Below are positions 8,789-18,154 of a stretch of 64,000 nucleotides of DNA, piece by piece. The DNA is from Panacagrimonas perspica. Lineage in GTDB: Bacteria > Pseudomonadota > Gammaproteobacteria > Nevskiales > Nevskiaceae. Position numbers and translations under genes: made by a program. The stretch is from contig NZ_SOBT01000008.1 in NCBI RefSeq assembly GCF_004364935.1, forward strand, positions 1,615,534-1,679,533, in the 5' to 3' direction. Numbering within the stretch: the stretch's first letter is position 1; the number at the start of each line of letters is the position of its first letter. The notes beneath the pieces are model-generated. The model was not told the DNA's origin and did no database searches. It worked only from the letters and a program-made list of their open reading frames with translations.

Positions 8789-9676
8789 ATGCCAGCTCCC
8801 GCCCTCACCTTCACCGCTGCCGACCTCGATGGCTTTCGCGAGGTCCAGCGTCTTGCGTACCGGTGTGCGGAGACCATCGCAGCCGAGATGGAACCCGGCA
8901 TGACGGAGCGCGAAGTCGCCGCCCGGATGAAGGATTTCCTGATGTCCGAAGGCGCCGACGACTGCTTCCACCAGCCGTTCGCGTGGTTCGGCGATCGCAC
9001 CGCGTTCCGCGGCTTCATCGGCTTCAAGCACCTGGCCGGATTCAACCCCGCGTTCTATCCGAGCAATCGTCGGCTCGAGCGCAACATGCCCTTCATCCTG
9101 GACTGCGCGCCGACGCGCAACGGCCACACCGCCGACATCGGCTACTGCGGCGTCGTCGGCGAGAACCGCGCGCTCGATCGCCTGATGGATGACCTGATGG
9201 AGTACCGCTTCCTGATCGTCGATCTGGTGCGCCAGCGCCAGTCGCTGGCCGAAGTCAGCCAGGCGGTGGATCGTCTCTGCCTGAAGCACGGCTACGAGCC
9301 GCGCCACAAGGCCTACCCGTTCGAAGTGCTCGCGCACCGCGTCGAGAAGCTGCAGGACGACGGGCGACCCCAGCACCTGTCGCTCGCCCGCTTCGGCGTG
9401 CGCAATGTCACCGAACTGCTCAAGGATCGCGTCCGCGGCGCGCGCGAGGGCTGGTCGCCGCTGTGGAACAGCAAGGCCGGCTCCGACCACGCACCGACGC
9501 CGGGCCTGTGGGCGGTCGAACCTCACCTGGGCTTCCGCGGCGTCGGCGCCAAGTGGGAAGAGCTGCTGGTGATCACCGAAGACGATGCGTTCTGGCTCGA
9601 TGACGACGTGCCACAGGTGCGTCGCTGGAAGGAACGCGGACTCTGGCCCGCGGACACGGCGCGCAAAGCGGCGTAG
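8789..9676 (+). CDS. M24 (creatinase/aminopeptidase-fold) peptidase-like protein
   Basis: A 295-residue pita-bread-fold protein of the M24 family. Putative metal ligands are the aspartates in ILDCAP and TADIG, a histidine in the HKAYPFEVLAH region, and glutamates in AVEPH and KWEE, so a dinuclear metal site is plausible. Family members cleave X-Pro bonds or N-terminal residues, or hydrolyse creatine-type C-N bonds; the substrate here is unknown. ATG 8789 is chosen; an ATG at 8726 would add 21 residues. It is divergent from the GGDEF-EAL gene and followed by the EphD-like gene after 85 bp. Confidence 0.8.
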   Translation: MPAPALTFTAADLDGFREVQRLAYRCAETIAAEMEPGMTEREVAARMKDFLMSEGADDCFHQPFAWFGDRTAFRGFIGFKHLAGFNPAFYPSNRRLERNMPFILDCAPTRNGHTADIGYCGVVGENRALDRLMDDLMEYRFLIVDLVRQRQSLAEVSQAVDRLCLKHGYEPRHKAYPFEVLAHRVEKLQDDGRPQHLSLARFGVRNVTELLKDRVRGAREGWSPLWNSKAGSDHAPTPGLWAVEPHLGFRGVGAKWEELLVITEDDAFWLDDDVPQVRRWKERGLWPADTARKAA

Positions 9677-9761
9677 CGTCAGCGGCATCAGGGCGGCCCG
9701 ACCGGGCCGGACAACAGATTCGCTGCGCCGGACCTCGCGCGCAGACGAGGAGGAGAACACG

Positions 9762-11507
9762 ATGAACCCTTCCGAGACCGTGCAGTCGGGCGACCTGTCG
9801 CTCGCCGTCTACACCTGGGGCACGCCGGCGCCCGGCAAGCCCAACGTCGTGCTGGTGCACGGCTACCCGGATGCCGCGAGCGTCTGGACGCGGACCGCGG
9901 AGATCCTCGCGGAGCGCTACTACGTCATCGCCTACGACGTTCGCGGTGCGGGCCGATCCGATGTGCCGGATCACACCAAGGCCTTCGAACTGGAGCATCT
10001 GGTCGAGGACCTCGCGCAGGTCGTCGAGGCCACCAGCCCGGATCAGCCGGTCCACCTGGTCTGCCATGACTGGGGCTCGATCCAGTCCTGGGAAGCGGTG
10101 ACCACCGATCGCATGGCCGGGCGCATCGCGTCGTACACGTCGATCTCGGGCCCGAGCATCGACCACGCGGCGTACTGGATCATGAGCCGCCTGCGCAGCG
10201 GCTCCACGCAGGAGATGGCCACCGTCGCGCGCCAGCTCTCGCACTCCTGGTACATCGGCGCGTTCCAGCTGCCGCTGTTCGGACCGGCGATCTGGAAGCT
10301 GGGCATGGACAAGCTGTGGCCGAGCATCCTGTCGAAGGTCGAGGGCGTCCAGGCCGAGGCGAGCCCCACGCAGACCAAGGACGGCAGCATCGGCGTGAAC
10401 CTGTATCGCGCCAACTTCGTGCAGCGCCTGCTCAAGCCGCAGGAGCGCCGCACCGATCTCCCGGTGCAGGTCATCGTCGCCAAGCGTGACCGCTTCATGC
10501 TGCCCGAGGTGCTCGACGATCTGCCGCAGTGGGTGCCCAATCTCTGGCAGCGCGAGATCGACGCCGGTCACTGGGTGCAGATCAGCCATCCGGAACGCGT
10601 CGCGGCGATGGCCAGCGAGTTCATCGACTTCGTCGCTGGAGGTGCCGAGACCACCGCGTTGCGCCGTGCGCGCCGCCGTGGCGTGCGCAAACCAATGACG
10701 GGCAAGCTCGTCGTCGTCACCGGTGGCGGCGCCGGCATCGGCCGCGAAACGCTGCTCGCCTTCGCCGAACAGGGCGCCGCGGTCGTTGCGGCCGACATCG
10801 ATCTGGCCGCCGCCGAGCGCAGCGCCGAACTCGCCCGCCTGCTCGACGTGGAAGCCTATGCGCGCCAGGTCGACGTCGGATCGACCGAGCAGGTCGAAGC
10901 CTTCGCCCAATGGGTGGAGAGCGAACTGGGCGCACCCGATGTCGTCGTCAACAACGCCGGCATCGGCCTGTCCGGGAAGATGCTCGACACCAGCGTCGCC
11001 GACTGGGACAAGCTGCTGCGTGTGAACCTGTGGAGCGTGATCCTCGGCTCGAAGCTGTTCGCCCAGCAGATGGTCGACGCCGGCAAGCGCGGCCACATCG
11101 TCAACGTCGCCTCCGCAGCCGCCTTCTCCCCGAACAAGGCGCTGCCCGCCTACTCCACGACCAAGGCTGCGGTGCTGATGCTGTCCGACTGCCTGCGCGG
11201 CGAACTCGCGGAGAAGCACATCCGCGTCGTGTCGGTGTGCCCCGGTTTCGTCGACACCGGGATCACGACGGCGACGCGCTTCGTCGGCGTCTCCGCCGAC
11301 GAGCAGGACAAGCGTCGCGCGCAGGCCAAGAAGGCCTACGGCCGGCGCAACCTCAAGCCCGATGCCGTCGCGCGCGCCATCCTCGACGCCGTGACCAACG
11401 ACAAGCCGGAGGTCCTGGTCGGCGCCGAGGCGCACGTCCTGCGTTTCGTGTCGCGCTTCCTGCCCGCGCTGTCGCGGCGCATGGCCCGGCTCGACCTCGC
11501 CAAGTGA
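9762..11507 (+). CDS. EphD-like fusion: alpha/beta hydrolase plus SDR
   Basis: A 581-residue two-enzyme protein. Residues 1-300 are an epoxide-hydrolase-type alpha/beta hydrolase: HGYP oxyanion segment, aspartate nucleophile D103 in CHDWGS, catalytic H270 in DAGHW. Residues 312-581 are a classical SDR: TGGGAGIG at 320-327, NNAG at 397-400, Y464xxxK468. This order matches mycobacterial EphD, an epoxide hydrolase-oxidoreductase linked to lipid modification. The junction is continuous with no stop or frameshift. A strong GAGGAGGAG ribosome site precedes the ATG at 9762. It is followed after 40 bp by the PF10118 gene, so the two are probably co-transcribed. Confidence 0.9.
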   Translation: MNPSETVQSGDLSLAVYTWGTPAPGKPNVVLVHGYPDAASVWTRTAEILAERYYVIAYDVRGAGRSDVPDHTKAFELEHLVEDLAQVVEATSPDQPVHLVCHDWGSIQSWEAVTTDRMAGRIASYTSISGPSIDHAAYWIMSRLRSGSTQEMATVARQLSHSWYIGAFQLPLFGPAIWKLGMDKLWPSILSKVEGVQAEASPTQTKDGSIGVNLYRANFVQRLLKPQERRTDLPVQVIVAKRDRFMLPEVLDDLPQWVPNLWQREIDAGHWVQISHPERVAAMASEFIDFVAGGAETTALRRARRRGVRKPMTGKLVVVTGGGAGIGRETLLAFAEQGAAVVAADIDLAAAERSAELARLLDVEAYARQVDVGSTEQVEAFAQWVESELGAPDVVVNNAGIGLSGKMLDTSVADWDKLLRVNLWSVILGSKLFAQQMVDAGKRGHIVNVASAAAFSPNKALPAYSTTKAAVLMLSDCLRGELAEKHIRVVSVCPGFVDTGITTATRFVGVSADEQDKRRAQAKKAYGRRNLKPDAVARAILDAVTNDKPEVLVGAEAHVLRFVSRFLPALSRRMARLDLAK

Positions 11508-11547
11508 CGCCGTATTCATTCAAGCTCAGGCAACAGGAGATCGCACG

Positions 11548-12498
11548 ATGAACAGTCCCGTCATTCCCGAGCTTCCGAAGTTCCCGGGCAAGCGCAACGG
11601 CAAGGCCTCGCGCACGCCGCAGCCGCTGATCCCGCGCAAGGTCCAGTTCGACTGGTCGCAGACGCCGCTGGAGTGGATTCCGGGCCAGCCGTTCGTGAGC
11701 CACTTCATCAACGAGATCAACCTGCTGTTGCCCGCCGGCGAGTTCTGGTTCTGCAAGCTCTACAACAAGGCGCTGCCGTACATCACCGATCCGAAGCTGC
11801 GCGAAGACGTGCAGATGTTCATCCGCCAGGAAGCGATGCATGCGCGCGCGCACGGTGCGGCCATCGCCGAGTACCTGCACGCGCACGGCATCGAGACCGA
11901 GAGCAACACGGCGCAGGAGGACAAGCTGTTCGAAGTGCTGCTGGCCGACCAACCCTTCGGAAGGAAGCTGCCGAAGTTCATGGAGAAGCAGTGGCTGGTG
12001 TTCCGCCTGGGCATCGTGGCGGCCATCGAGCACATGACCTGCGTGCTGGGCAACTACATCCTCAAGCAGGACAAGTGGGACGGCGCCGACCCGGTGCTGC
12101 TCGACCTGCTGCGCTGGCATGGCGCCGAGGAAGTGGAGCATCGCTGTGTGGCGTTCGACGTCTATCAGCATCTCGGTGGCAGCTATCCCTCGCGCTACTA
12201 CCTGGCCAGCATCGCGATGCCGGCGATCTTCGGCCTGTGGGTGCACGGCGCCGCGCACCTGCTCAAGCAGGACGAGCGCTTCAAGCACAAGAAGCCCAGC
12301 ATGTTCCGGCCGTGGATCTGGCTCGAATGGCAGCGCCAATCGAAGACAGGAATGCTGCCCTCGCTGTTCTCGCTGATGCGCCAGGAGCTGCCGTTCTTCA
12401 GCCCCTGGTACGACCCGGTCAAGGAAGGTTCGACCGAGGAAGCTCTCGCGTATCTCAACGCTTCTCCGGCCGCCGCCCGCGCAGGTCGATCCTCGTAG
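11548..12498 (+). CDS. PF10118 metal-dependent hydrolase family protein
   Basis: A 316-residue all-helical protein of the PF10118 predicted metal-dependent hydrolase family, common in lipid- and steroid-degrading bacteria. Potential metal ligands form a ferritin-like pattern: E95xxH98 (QEAMH), E161-H162, and E195xxH198 (GAEEVEH). This suggests a di-iron site rather than a classical hydrolase, which is inference. It has an AGGAG ribosome site and lies 40 bp downstream of the EphD-like gene. Its TAG stop is the head of REPIN 3. Confidence 0.85.
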   Translation: MNSPVIPELPKFPGKRNGKASRTPQPLIPRKVQFDWSQTPLEWIPGQPFVSHFINEINLLLPAGEFWFCKLYNKALPYITDPKLREDVQMFIRQEAMHARAHGAAIAEYLHAHGIETESNTAQEDKLFEVLLADQPFGRKLPKFMEKQWLVFRLGIVAAIEHMTCVLGNYILKQDKWDGADPVLLDLLRWHGAEEVEHRCVAFDVYQHLGGSYPSRYYLASIAMPAIFGLWVHGAAHLLKQDERFKHKKPSMFRPWIWLEWQRQSKTGMLPSLFSLMRQELPFFSPWYDPVKEGSTEEALAYLNASPAAARAGRSS

Positions 12499-12561
12499 CC
12501 CGGATGAAACCCGGGCTCTCTCTCGACGGGCAATCGGAACCCCGGGTTTCATCCGGGCTAC
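12495..12561. repeat. REPIN 3 (ATGAAA-type arms)
   Basis: Paired inverted REP between the convergent PF10118 and acyltransferase genes. The GTAG head (12495-12498) contains the stop codon of the PF10118 gene. Confidence 0.88.
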
Positions 12562-12570
12562 GGCGCCGAC

Positions 12571-13440
12571 TCAACGCGGCGTGTAGAACTTTTCCGCTCC
12601 CGGCGGCTGCCGCCGAAAACGCTTGTAGCCCCACCAGTACTGCTCCGGGCACATCCTGACGCACTGTTCGAGGCCGCGGTTCATCGCGGCCGTCGCCGCG
12701 CTCACGTCTTCATCGGCGAGACCTTCGAGCGCCGCGATGTAATGCGCGATGTAGCCGCGCGCCCACGGCAGGCGTTCGCCGAACATGAAGACGATCGGCG
12801 AGCCCGACTCGCGTGCGAGCCGCGCGATCAAGGTCGGCGTATGCGCGGTCTGCCCCATGAACGGCACGAACACGCCGCGACCGATCGGCGGATCGTGGTC
12901 CGGCATGTAGTAGATGCCCTGGCCGCGCGCCAGCAACGGCAGCGCGGCTTTCCGCACGCCCGCTTCGGCGATCTCCAGCCTGCCGCCGAAACGGCATCGA
13001 CCCCGCAGCGACAGCGCGTTGATCGCGCCCTCCTGCGGCGTGTACAGGCCGTAGAACGGAAAGTTGCCCGACATCGGAATCGCCACGGCCTCGAACGCGC
13101 CCTGGTGCAAGGTCAGCAGGATCACGCCGCGGTTGAGTGCGAAGGCCTCTTCGAGCACCTCGATGCCGCGCCATTCGCGCACCGCGTTCTTCACGGATGC
13201 CGCGGGTCCGAGCCAGACGCGCGGCGTCTCCAGGTAGGTCGTGATCTCGTTGCGGATCGCGGCGCGCGCGATGCGGCGATGTTCGCTGGCGCTTCGTTCG
13301 GGCATGCAGCGCTCGAGATTGCGCAGCGCCACCTGGCGACGCGCCGAGCGGCTGACCCAGAGCCACCAGCCCGCCAATGCACCGATGCCTTGCAGCACGA
13401 TCAACGGAAGCCACGCCAGAATGAAGAACAGGACACGCAT
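12571..13440 (-). CDS. LpxL/HtrB-type lysophospholipid acyltransferase
   Basis: A 289-residue protein with an N-terminal membrane anchor (about 3-29) and an LPLAT domain. The acyltransferase HX4E motif is H112-E117 (HQGAFE), followed by substrate-pocket sequences such as YYMPDHD and PFMG. LpxL/LpxM family members add secondary acyl chains to lipid A from acyl-ACP at the inner membrane; some homologues act on other lipids. ATG 13440 is used because the upstream extension lacks hydrophobic character. It converges on the PF10118 gene through REPIN 3. Confidence 0.85.
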   Translation of the reverse strand: MRVLFFILAWLPLIVLQGIGALAGWWLWVSRSARRQVALRNLERCMPERSASEHRRIARAAIRNEITTYLETPRVWLGPAASVKNAVREWRGIEVLEEAFALNRGVILLTLHQGAFEAVAIPMSGNFPFYGLYTPQEGAINALSLRGRCRFGGRLEIAEAGVRKAALPLLARGQGIYYMPDHDPPIGRGVFVPFMGQTAHTPTLIARLARESGSPIVFMFGERLPWARGYIAHYIAALEGLADEDVSAATAAMNRGLEQCVRMCPEQYWWGYKRFRRQPPGAEKFYTPR

Positions 13441-13543
13441 CGGCACGCTCGGTGCCGCGACGCAGGGGACCGGATGGCCGCGCGTGCCGAAGCTCGTTGG
13501 GGCGCGGATGGTCGCACGCACGGATGGCGCGCGGATTACGACC

Positions 13544-13610
13544 GTAGCCCGGCTGAAACCTGGGGTTTCTCTCGACGGGCGACCGGAACCCCGGGTTTCA
13601 CCCGGGCTAC
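13544..13610. repeat. REPIN 4 (CTGAAA/TTTCAC arms)
   Basis: Paired inverted REP upstream of the acyltransferase gene. Its right-end CTAC supplies the TAG stop (13607-13609) of the minus-strand HExxH membrane protein. Confidence 0.88.
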
Positions 13611-14137
13611 GACGCCTTTTCGTTGACGAACGCTGCGCCCCGCGGCAACGGCTTCCCGCGATACACGCCCCAGCCCTCGGGAATCTCCAGCACGAAGGTC
13701 GCGAGCACGCCCAGCGTCGTCAGCGACAGCGCGATCCGGTCCGCGAGATATCGCCCGTCGAGCAGCACGAAGTACAGCGCGACGATGAACACGCTGGCCA
13801 CGAAGCCGCCCCAGAACATCGCCAGGAACTGGCGCCGATCGTTGACGCCAGTGTCGTAGCGGAACAGCAGCAGCGCCAGCGGTGTCGGCGGGAAATGCAC
13901 GACGCTGCGGCTGAGCAGGCAGCCGGCGAGATGTCCCCACTCATGCACCAGATAACCGGATACCGGCAGCATCACGCCCGCGAGACACGCAACGAACGTC
14001 GCCGCGCCGTGTCTGGCATCCTGCAGATGGTGACTCCAGACCAGCGCCGCGAACGAGCCCGCGACGAGCGCGATGTCGCGCGCCAGCATGTGCAGCGGAA
14101 TGGGAAACGGGCCCCGCATGTGCGCGGACGAGGCCAT
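13607..14137 (-). CDS. Integral membrane protein with HEWGH metalloprotease-like motif
   Basis: A 176-residue protein with about four hydrophobic segments. The second carries H65-E-W-G-H69, the HExxH zinc-binding motif of site-2-type (M50) membrane peptidases, at the membrane face. The usual NPDG-like second motif is not obvious, so function as a protease is only suggested. ATG 14137 lies 4 bp after the stop of the upstream SDR gene, indicating coupling. The last codon runs into REPIN 4. No specific substrate can be proposed. Confidence 0.7.
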   Translation of the reverse strand: MASSAHMRGPFPIPLHMLARDIALVAGSFAALVWSHHLQDARHGAATFVACLAGVMLPVSGYLVHEWGHLAGCLLSRSVVHFPPTPLALLLFRYDTGVNDRRQFLAMFWGGFVASVFIVALYFVLLDGRYLADRIALSLTTLGVLATFVLEIPEGWGVYRGKPLPRGAAFVNEKAS

Positions 14138-14141
14138 GCGA

Positions 14142-14897
14142 TCAGCCGAGGTAGGCCTGGCCGCCGTCCACACCGATCGATTGTCCGTTGATGTAACGGC
14201 ACTCGTCCGAGCACAGCGTGGCGACGAACACGCCCACGTCGGTCTCGCAGTCGCCGACACGGTTCTGCGGAATGGTCGAGACGAACGCGGCCGCCTCTTC
14301 GGGCCGCGCCTGGGTCCAGCCGGCCATCGCCGGCGAGTCCGCCAGCGGCAGCACGCAGTTGGTGCGGATGCCGTCGCGCGCCCACTCGCAGGCCGCAGCA
14401 CGCGTGAGCTGGCGAATCGCTTCCTTGACCGCGGCATACGCGCCGTAGTTGGCGAGGTCCCAGCGCTTGGCGGCCGACGAACCGAAATTGACGATGCTGC
14501 CGCCCTGCTTCGCGAGGTGCGGATGGGCGAGCTTCATCAGCCGGAACGTCGCGAGCGGCCCCGACTCCCAACCCGCGGTGAAGGCCTCGTCGCTGACACC
14601 GTTCAAGGGACCCAGCGCGACTTCCTGCGCATTGTTCACCAGGATGTGAAGGCCGCCGAAGAACCCGACCACCTCCGACACGCAGCGCGCCAGCGAAGCC
14701 GCGTCCTTGACGTCGCACAGCACGGCGAACGCCTTGCCACCACGTCCTTCGATGGCGCGCACCGTGTCTTCCAGCTTCGACAGCGTGCGCCCCGCGACCG
14801 CGATCGCGGCGCCTTCGTTCGCGAGCGCCAGTGCGATACCGCGACCGACGCCCTGCCCCGCACCCGTCACCAGCGCGATCTTTCCGGCGAGCTTCAT
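14142..14897 (-). CDS. SDR-family oxidoreductase
   Basis: A 251-residue classical SDR: cofactor loop TGAGQGVG, NNAQ in place of NNAG, active-site serine in GSSAA, and YAAVK as the Tyr-x3-Lys pair. The C-terminus (NGQSIGVDGG) is the standard dimer edge. The ATG at 14897 (MKLAGKIALVTG) is the natural family start. It lies 25 bp downstream of the KstD-like gene and 4 bp upstream of the HExxH gene, so the three probably form one transcript. A hydroxysteroid or 3-hydroxyacyl dehydrogenase role fits the neighbourhood but is inference. Confidence 0.9.
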   Translation of the reverse strand: MKLAGKIALVTGAGQGVGRGIALALANEGAAIAVAGRTLSKLEDTVRAIEGRGGKAFAVLCDVKDAASLARCVSEVVGFFGGLHILVNNAQEVALGPLNGVSDEAFTAGWESGPLATFRLMKLAHPHLAKQGGSIVNFGSSAAKRWDLANYGAYAAVKEAIRQLTRAAACEWARDGIRTNCVLPLADSPAMAGWTQARPEEAAAFVSTIPQNRVGDCETDVGVFVATLCSDECRYINGQSIGVDGGQAYLG

Positions 14898-14922
14898 CGT
14901 GCTTCCGATTCCGTGTGAGGGA

Positions 14923-16650
14923 TCAGACCGTGGCGGACTGCGTCGCCCGCGCGATGTCCTTCGCGGCGACATAGCCGAACGTCATCGCCGGGCCGAGCGT
15001 GGAGCCCGCGCCCGCATAGGTCGGCCCCATCACGGCAGCCGCCGTGTTGCCGACGGCGTACAGGCCGTCGATCACCGAACCATCGTTGCGCAGCACGCGC
15101 GCGCGCTCGTCGGTCACCAGTCCGCCCTTGGTGCCGATCTCGCCGGCATCCAGGCGCACCGCGTAGAACGGCGCCTTCTCGATCGGGCCCAGGCAGGGAT
15201 TGGGCTTCACGTTGCGATCGCTGTAGTAGCGATCGATCGGGCTGTTGCCCTTGCCGAACTCGGTATCCACTCCGGTCTTCGCAAAACCATTGAGCTTCGA
15301 CACCGTCGACGCAAGATTCGAGGCATCCACGCCGATCTTCTGCGCGAGCGCGTCGAGCGAATCGGCGCGGTAATAGACGCGGTCGAGCCAGTCCTTCGGC
15401 AGCTTTGCGTCCGGTTCGATCTGGCCGGGCAGGAAGATGCCCATCGGATACTTGAAGCGGAACGTCGCGTCGAAGATCAGCCAGCACGGCACGGTGCCGT
15501 TGCCCTTGGCATCGTCGGCGTACATCGCCTTTAGGAAGTCCGGATACGTCGCCGCCTCGTTGACGAAGCGCTGCCCCTTGCGGTTCACCGCCACGCAGCC
15601 GGGCATGCCGCGCTCGACGAACAACGTGATCTGCTGCGCCGCGCCCGGCTTGTTCACCGTCGGCGAACCCCACACCTGGTCCATGTGCCGAAGACCGGCA
15701 CCCAGCGCCTGCCCGGCGCGGATGCCGTCGCCGTGGTTGATCGGCGGCACCGCTGTCCAGGCCACGTTCGTCGGCTTGGGCAGGTACTGCTCGCGCATCT
15801 CGGGATTCGACTCGAAGCCACCGCAGGCGAGCACGACACCGCGCCGCGCGCGCAGCCGCAGCGTCTCGCCGCGCTGCGTCGCCTCGACGCCGACGACGCG
15901 ACCGTTCTCGTGGATCAGCCCGGTCATGCCGGTGCCCAGGTACAGCGGCACATCCTTGCGCATCATCGCTTCGCGCAGCGAGCCGGTGAGCGCCTGGCCC
16001 AGCGTCTGCCGGCGATCACGGTGCGTGCGACGACGCCAGGCGAAGTCGAACCAGTAGCGCAGCAGCATGCCGAGCATCAGCCGGATCCAGCCCGCGCCGC
16101 GCGAGAACAGCGTGTGCGCCTCGACCTGGTTCATCGCGATGCGCCCGAACAGCTGCGTGCCGCGAAACGAGGGGCGCTGCACGTCGAACTCGTCGCCCAG
16201 CTTCGAGGCATCGAACTCGACCGGCTCCATCGAACGAAAGCCCGGCTTGCCGCCCGGCAAGTCCGCGTAATAGTCCGGGTACTTCGGCACGCTGCGGAAT
16301 TTCACGTCGAAGGTCTTGCCGAGATGGCGCACCATCTCGGGCGCGTTCTTCAGGTAGGCCTCGATGTTCGCCTGCGGCACTTCATTGCCGATCAGTCGCT
16401 TGAGATAGGTCAGCGCTTCTTCGTAGGTGTCGCTGCCGCCGACACGCGGAATGTCGTCGTTGCAGGGAATCCAGATGCCGCCGCCGGACACCGCGCTGGT
16501 GCCGCCGAACAGCAGATCCTTCTCGAGCACGAGCGAAGACAGGCCCTCGGCCTTGGCGCACAACGCGGCCGTCATGCCGCCGGCGCCAGAGCCCACGACG
16601 ATGACGTCGTGCTCTTCGTCGAAGTGATTGGAGGGTTCGTTCACGCCCAT
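14923..16650 (-). CDS. 3-ketosteroid delta1-dehydrogenase-like flavoprotein
   Basis: A 575-residue FAD enzyme of the KstD/fumarate-reductase family. The dinucleotide loop GSGAGG is near residue 20 and an AVSGGGIWIP segment follows. Near the C-terminus TYAGAGSTLGP places Y545 and G549 where KstD uses Tyr487 and Gly491 (Rhodococcus numbering) for ketosteroid enolisation. KstD introduces the C1-C2 double bond in ring A, the step that with KshA opens ring B. Length agrees with the family. Neighbouring HsaA-, KshA- and KSI-like genes support a steroid role; a related delta4-dehydrogenase is the alternative. Confidence 0.85.
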   Translation of the reverse strand: MGVNEPSNHFDEEHDVIVVGSGAGGMTAALCAKAEGLSSLVLEKDLLFGGTSAVSGGGIWIPCNDDIPRVGGSDTYEEALTYLKRLIGNEVPQANIEAYLKNAPEMVRHLGKTFDVKFRSVPKYPDYYADLPGGKPGFRSMEPVEFDASKLGDEFDVQRPSFRGTQLFGRIAMNQVEAHTLFSRGAGWIRLMLGMLLRYWFDFAWRRRTHRDRRQTLGQALTGSLREAMMRKDVPLYLGTGMTGLIHENGRVVGVEATQRGETLRLRARRGVVLACGGFESNPEMREQYLPKPTNVAWTAVPPINHGDGIRAGQALGAGLRHMDQVWGSPTVNKPGAAQQITLFVERGMPGCVAVNRKGQRFVNEAATYPDFLKAMYADDAKGNGTVPCWLIFDATFRFKYPMGIFLPGQIEPDAKLPKDWLDRVYYRADSLDALAQKIGVDASNLASTVSKLNGFAKTGVDTEFGKGNSPIDRYYSDRNVKPNPCLGPIEKAPFYAVRLDAGEIGTKGGLVTDERARVLRNDGSVIDGLYAVGNTAAAVMGPTYAGAGSTLGPAMTFGYVAAKDIARATQSATV

Positions 16651-16742
16651 GCGGAGCCTCGAAAGTTGGAGCCATCTGACTCCCTCTCCCTGCTGTCGCG
16701 GGGGAGAAGGAGCAAAGCGCGCAGGGTCAGCCTGCGCGGATC

Positions 16743-17939
16743 TCAGACGAAGTAGTCCGTGTTCTCTTTACCCAGGGTCACGGCGCCGAAGTTGCGACCG
16801 AAGATCTCCGGGTTGTTGGCGTAATGCGCGCGCGCCGTCAGCACATCCATGAAGCAGCGCACCAGCGGGAAGTCGAGAAAGATGCCGCGACCGCCGCAGG
16901 CCGAATGCAGCTTGTACGCGTGCTGGCAGCAGCGCTCCACGACCAGCGCCGCCTGGTAGCGATACATCAGGCGATCGTTCAGGCTCACCAGCTGGTTCAG
17001 CCGGATGCCGTCGAGCAGCGATTCGAAATTGCGCTTGAGCGTCAGGCGCATCTCGTCGATCGCCACCGCAGAATCCGCCACCGCCAGCTGCGCCGGCACC
17101 TGCTCGGCGGTCTTCTGGCCCATGTTGCCGGTGTGCGCGGAGCCGAAATCCTTGAAGCAGTTCAGCGCGCCCTGCAGGCCGCCGATGGCCGCCGTGGAGA
17201 CCGCGCGCACGAAGATCTGGCCGAACGGCAGCTTGTAGAGATTGGCGGTGAATTCCTCACGCCCGGGATTGGTGCCCATGAAGCCGTCGCTGGCCTTGTG
17301 CGTGCGGTGCTCCGGCACGAACACTTCCTTGACGACGATGTCCTTCGAACCCGTGGCCTTCAGGCCCATCGTGTGCCAGGTGTCGACGATCTCGTAATCC
17401 TTCTTCGGCAGCAGGAAGGTGCGGTACTCGGGCGGAGCCCCTTCGGCGAAGATCAGGCCGCCGAGGAACACCCAGTCGCAATGATCGATGCCGCTGGAGA
17501 AGCCCCAGCGACCGGAGAACAGGAAGCCTCCGTCGACCTTCTTCACGTTGCCCTTGGGCATGTACGTGGAGGCGATCAGCACCGAGTGGTCACCGCCGCC
17601 CCAGACATCCTCGGCCGCGCGCGGATCGAACAGCGCGATCTGCCAGTTGTGCACGCCGATGACGCCGTACACCCAGGCCGTCGACATGCAACCTTCGGCG
17701 AGCGCCATCTGGATGTCGTAGAAGACCTGCGGGTCCATCTCGTAGCCGCCGTACTTCTTCGGCTTGAGCACTTCGAAGAAGCCGGCCGCCTGCATGTCGG
17801 CGATGGTCTCCTTGGGCAGGGTGCGCGCCTCGGCGGCCGCATCTGCGCGCTTGGCGAGCACCGGCGCCATCTCGCGGGCGCGCTGGAGCAGCACCTCGGG
17901 CGTCACCAATGGGCTCACGGTCTTTCTCTGGGTCTGCAT
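16743..17939 (-). CDS. HsaA-like flavin-dependent monooxygenase (acyl-CoA dehydrogenase fold)
   Basis: A 398-residue group D flavin monooxygenase oxygenase component. The N-terminus (LPKETIADMQAAGFFEVL) and the segment WHTMGLKATGSKDIVV closely follow HsaA, which hydroxylates the phenolic ring of 3-hydroxy-9,10-secosteroids using reduced flavin. The catalytic base glutamate of acyl-CoA dehydrogenases is not apparent, as expected for this group. The reductase partner (HsaB-type) is not in the window. ATG 17939 matches the family length. It is divergent from the KshA-like gene with a 215-bp shared promoter region. A related aromatic or indole hydroxylase cannot be excluded. Confidence 0.82.
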   Translation of the reverse strand: MQTQRKTVSPLVTPEVLLQRAREMAPVLAKRADAAAEARTLPKETIADMQAAGFFEVLKPKKYGGYEMDPQVFYDIQMALAEGCMSTAWVYGVIGVHNWQIALFDPRAAEDVWGGGDHSVLIASTYMPKGNVKKVDGGFLFSGRWGFSSGIDHCDWVFLGGLIFAEGAPPEYRTFLLPKKDYEIVDTWHTMGLKATGSKDIVVKEVFVPEHRTHKASDGFMGTNPGREEFTANLYKLPFGQIFVRAVSTAAIGGLQGALNCFKDFGSAHTGNMGQKTAEQVPAQLAVADSAVAIDEMRLTLKRNFESLLDGIRLNQLVSLNDRLMYRYQAALVVERCCQHAYKLHSACGGRGIFLDFPLVRCFMDVLTARAHYANNPEIFGRNFGAVTLGKENTDYFV

Positions 17940-18154
17940 GCCGGGGATCTCCTGACTCTTCGCGTTCCACGTTTTCCCAGACTTCCCGTCGCGCAACATC
18001 ACCCGAAATGACGACCTGCCCCGCGCGACGCCGAAGCGCCGTCATCCGGCAGCGGTCGAACAAACCGTCGTCCGCGGGTTCGGTTTCATGCAAACGGGTG
18101 AAGCCATCGCGCGGCGCGTGCCGATACTGCTCGCATGTTCCGGAGCAGCCACTG
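17940..18154. promoter_or_regulatory. Shared divergent promoter region, HsaA-like and KshA-like genes
   Basis: A 215-bp interval between two divergent steroid-type genes. It holds one short inverted repeat, AAACCG at 18062-18067 and CGGTTT at 18081-18086. That repeat is too short to name as an operator. No consensus promoter pair stands out. Confidence 0.35.

Noticed and set aside
17940-18154. KstR/KstR2-type operator between HsaA-like and KshA-like genes
   Set aside because: Only a 6-bp inverted repeat is present, and no TetR regulator gene is nearby; too weak to call.
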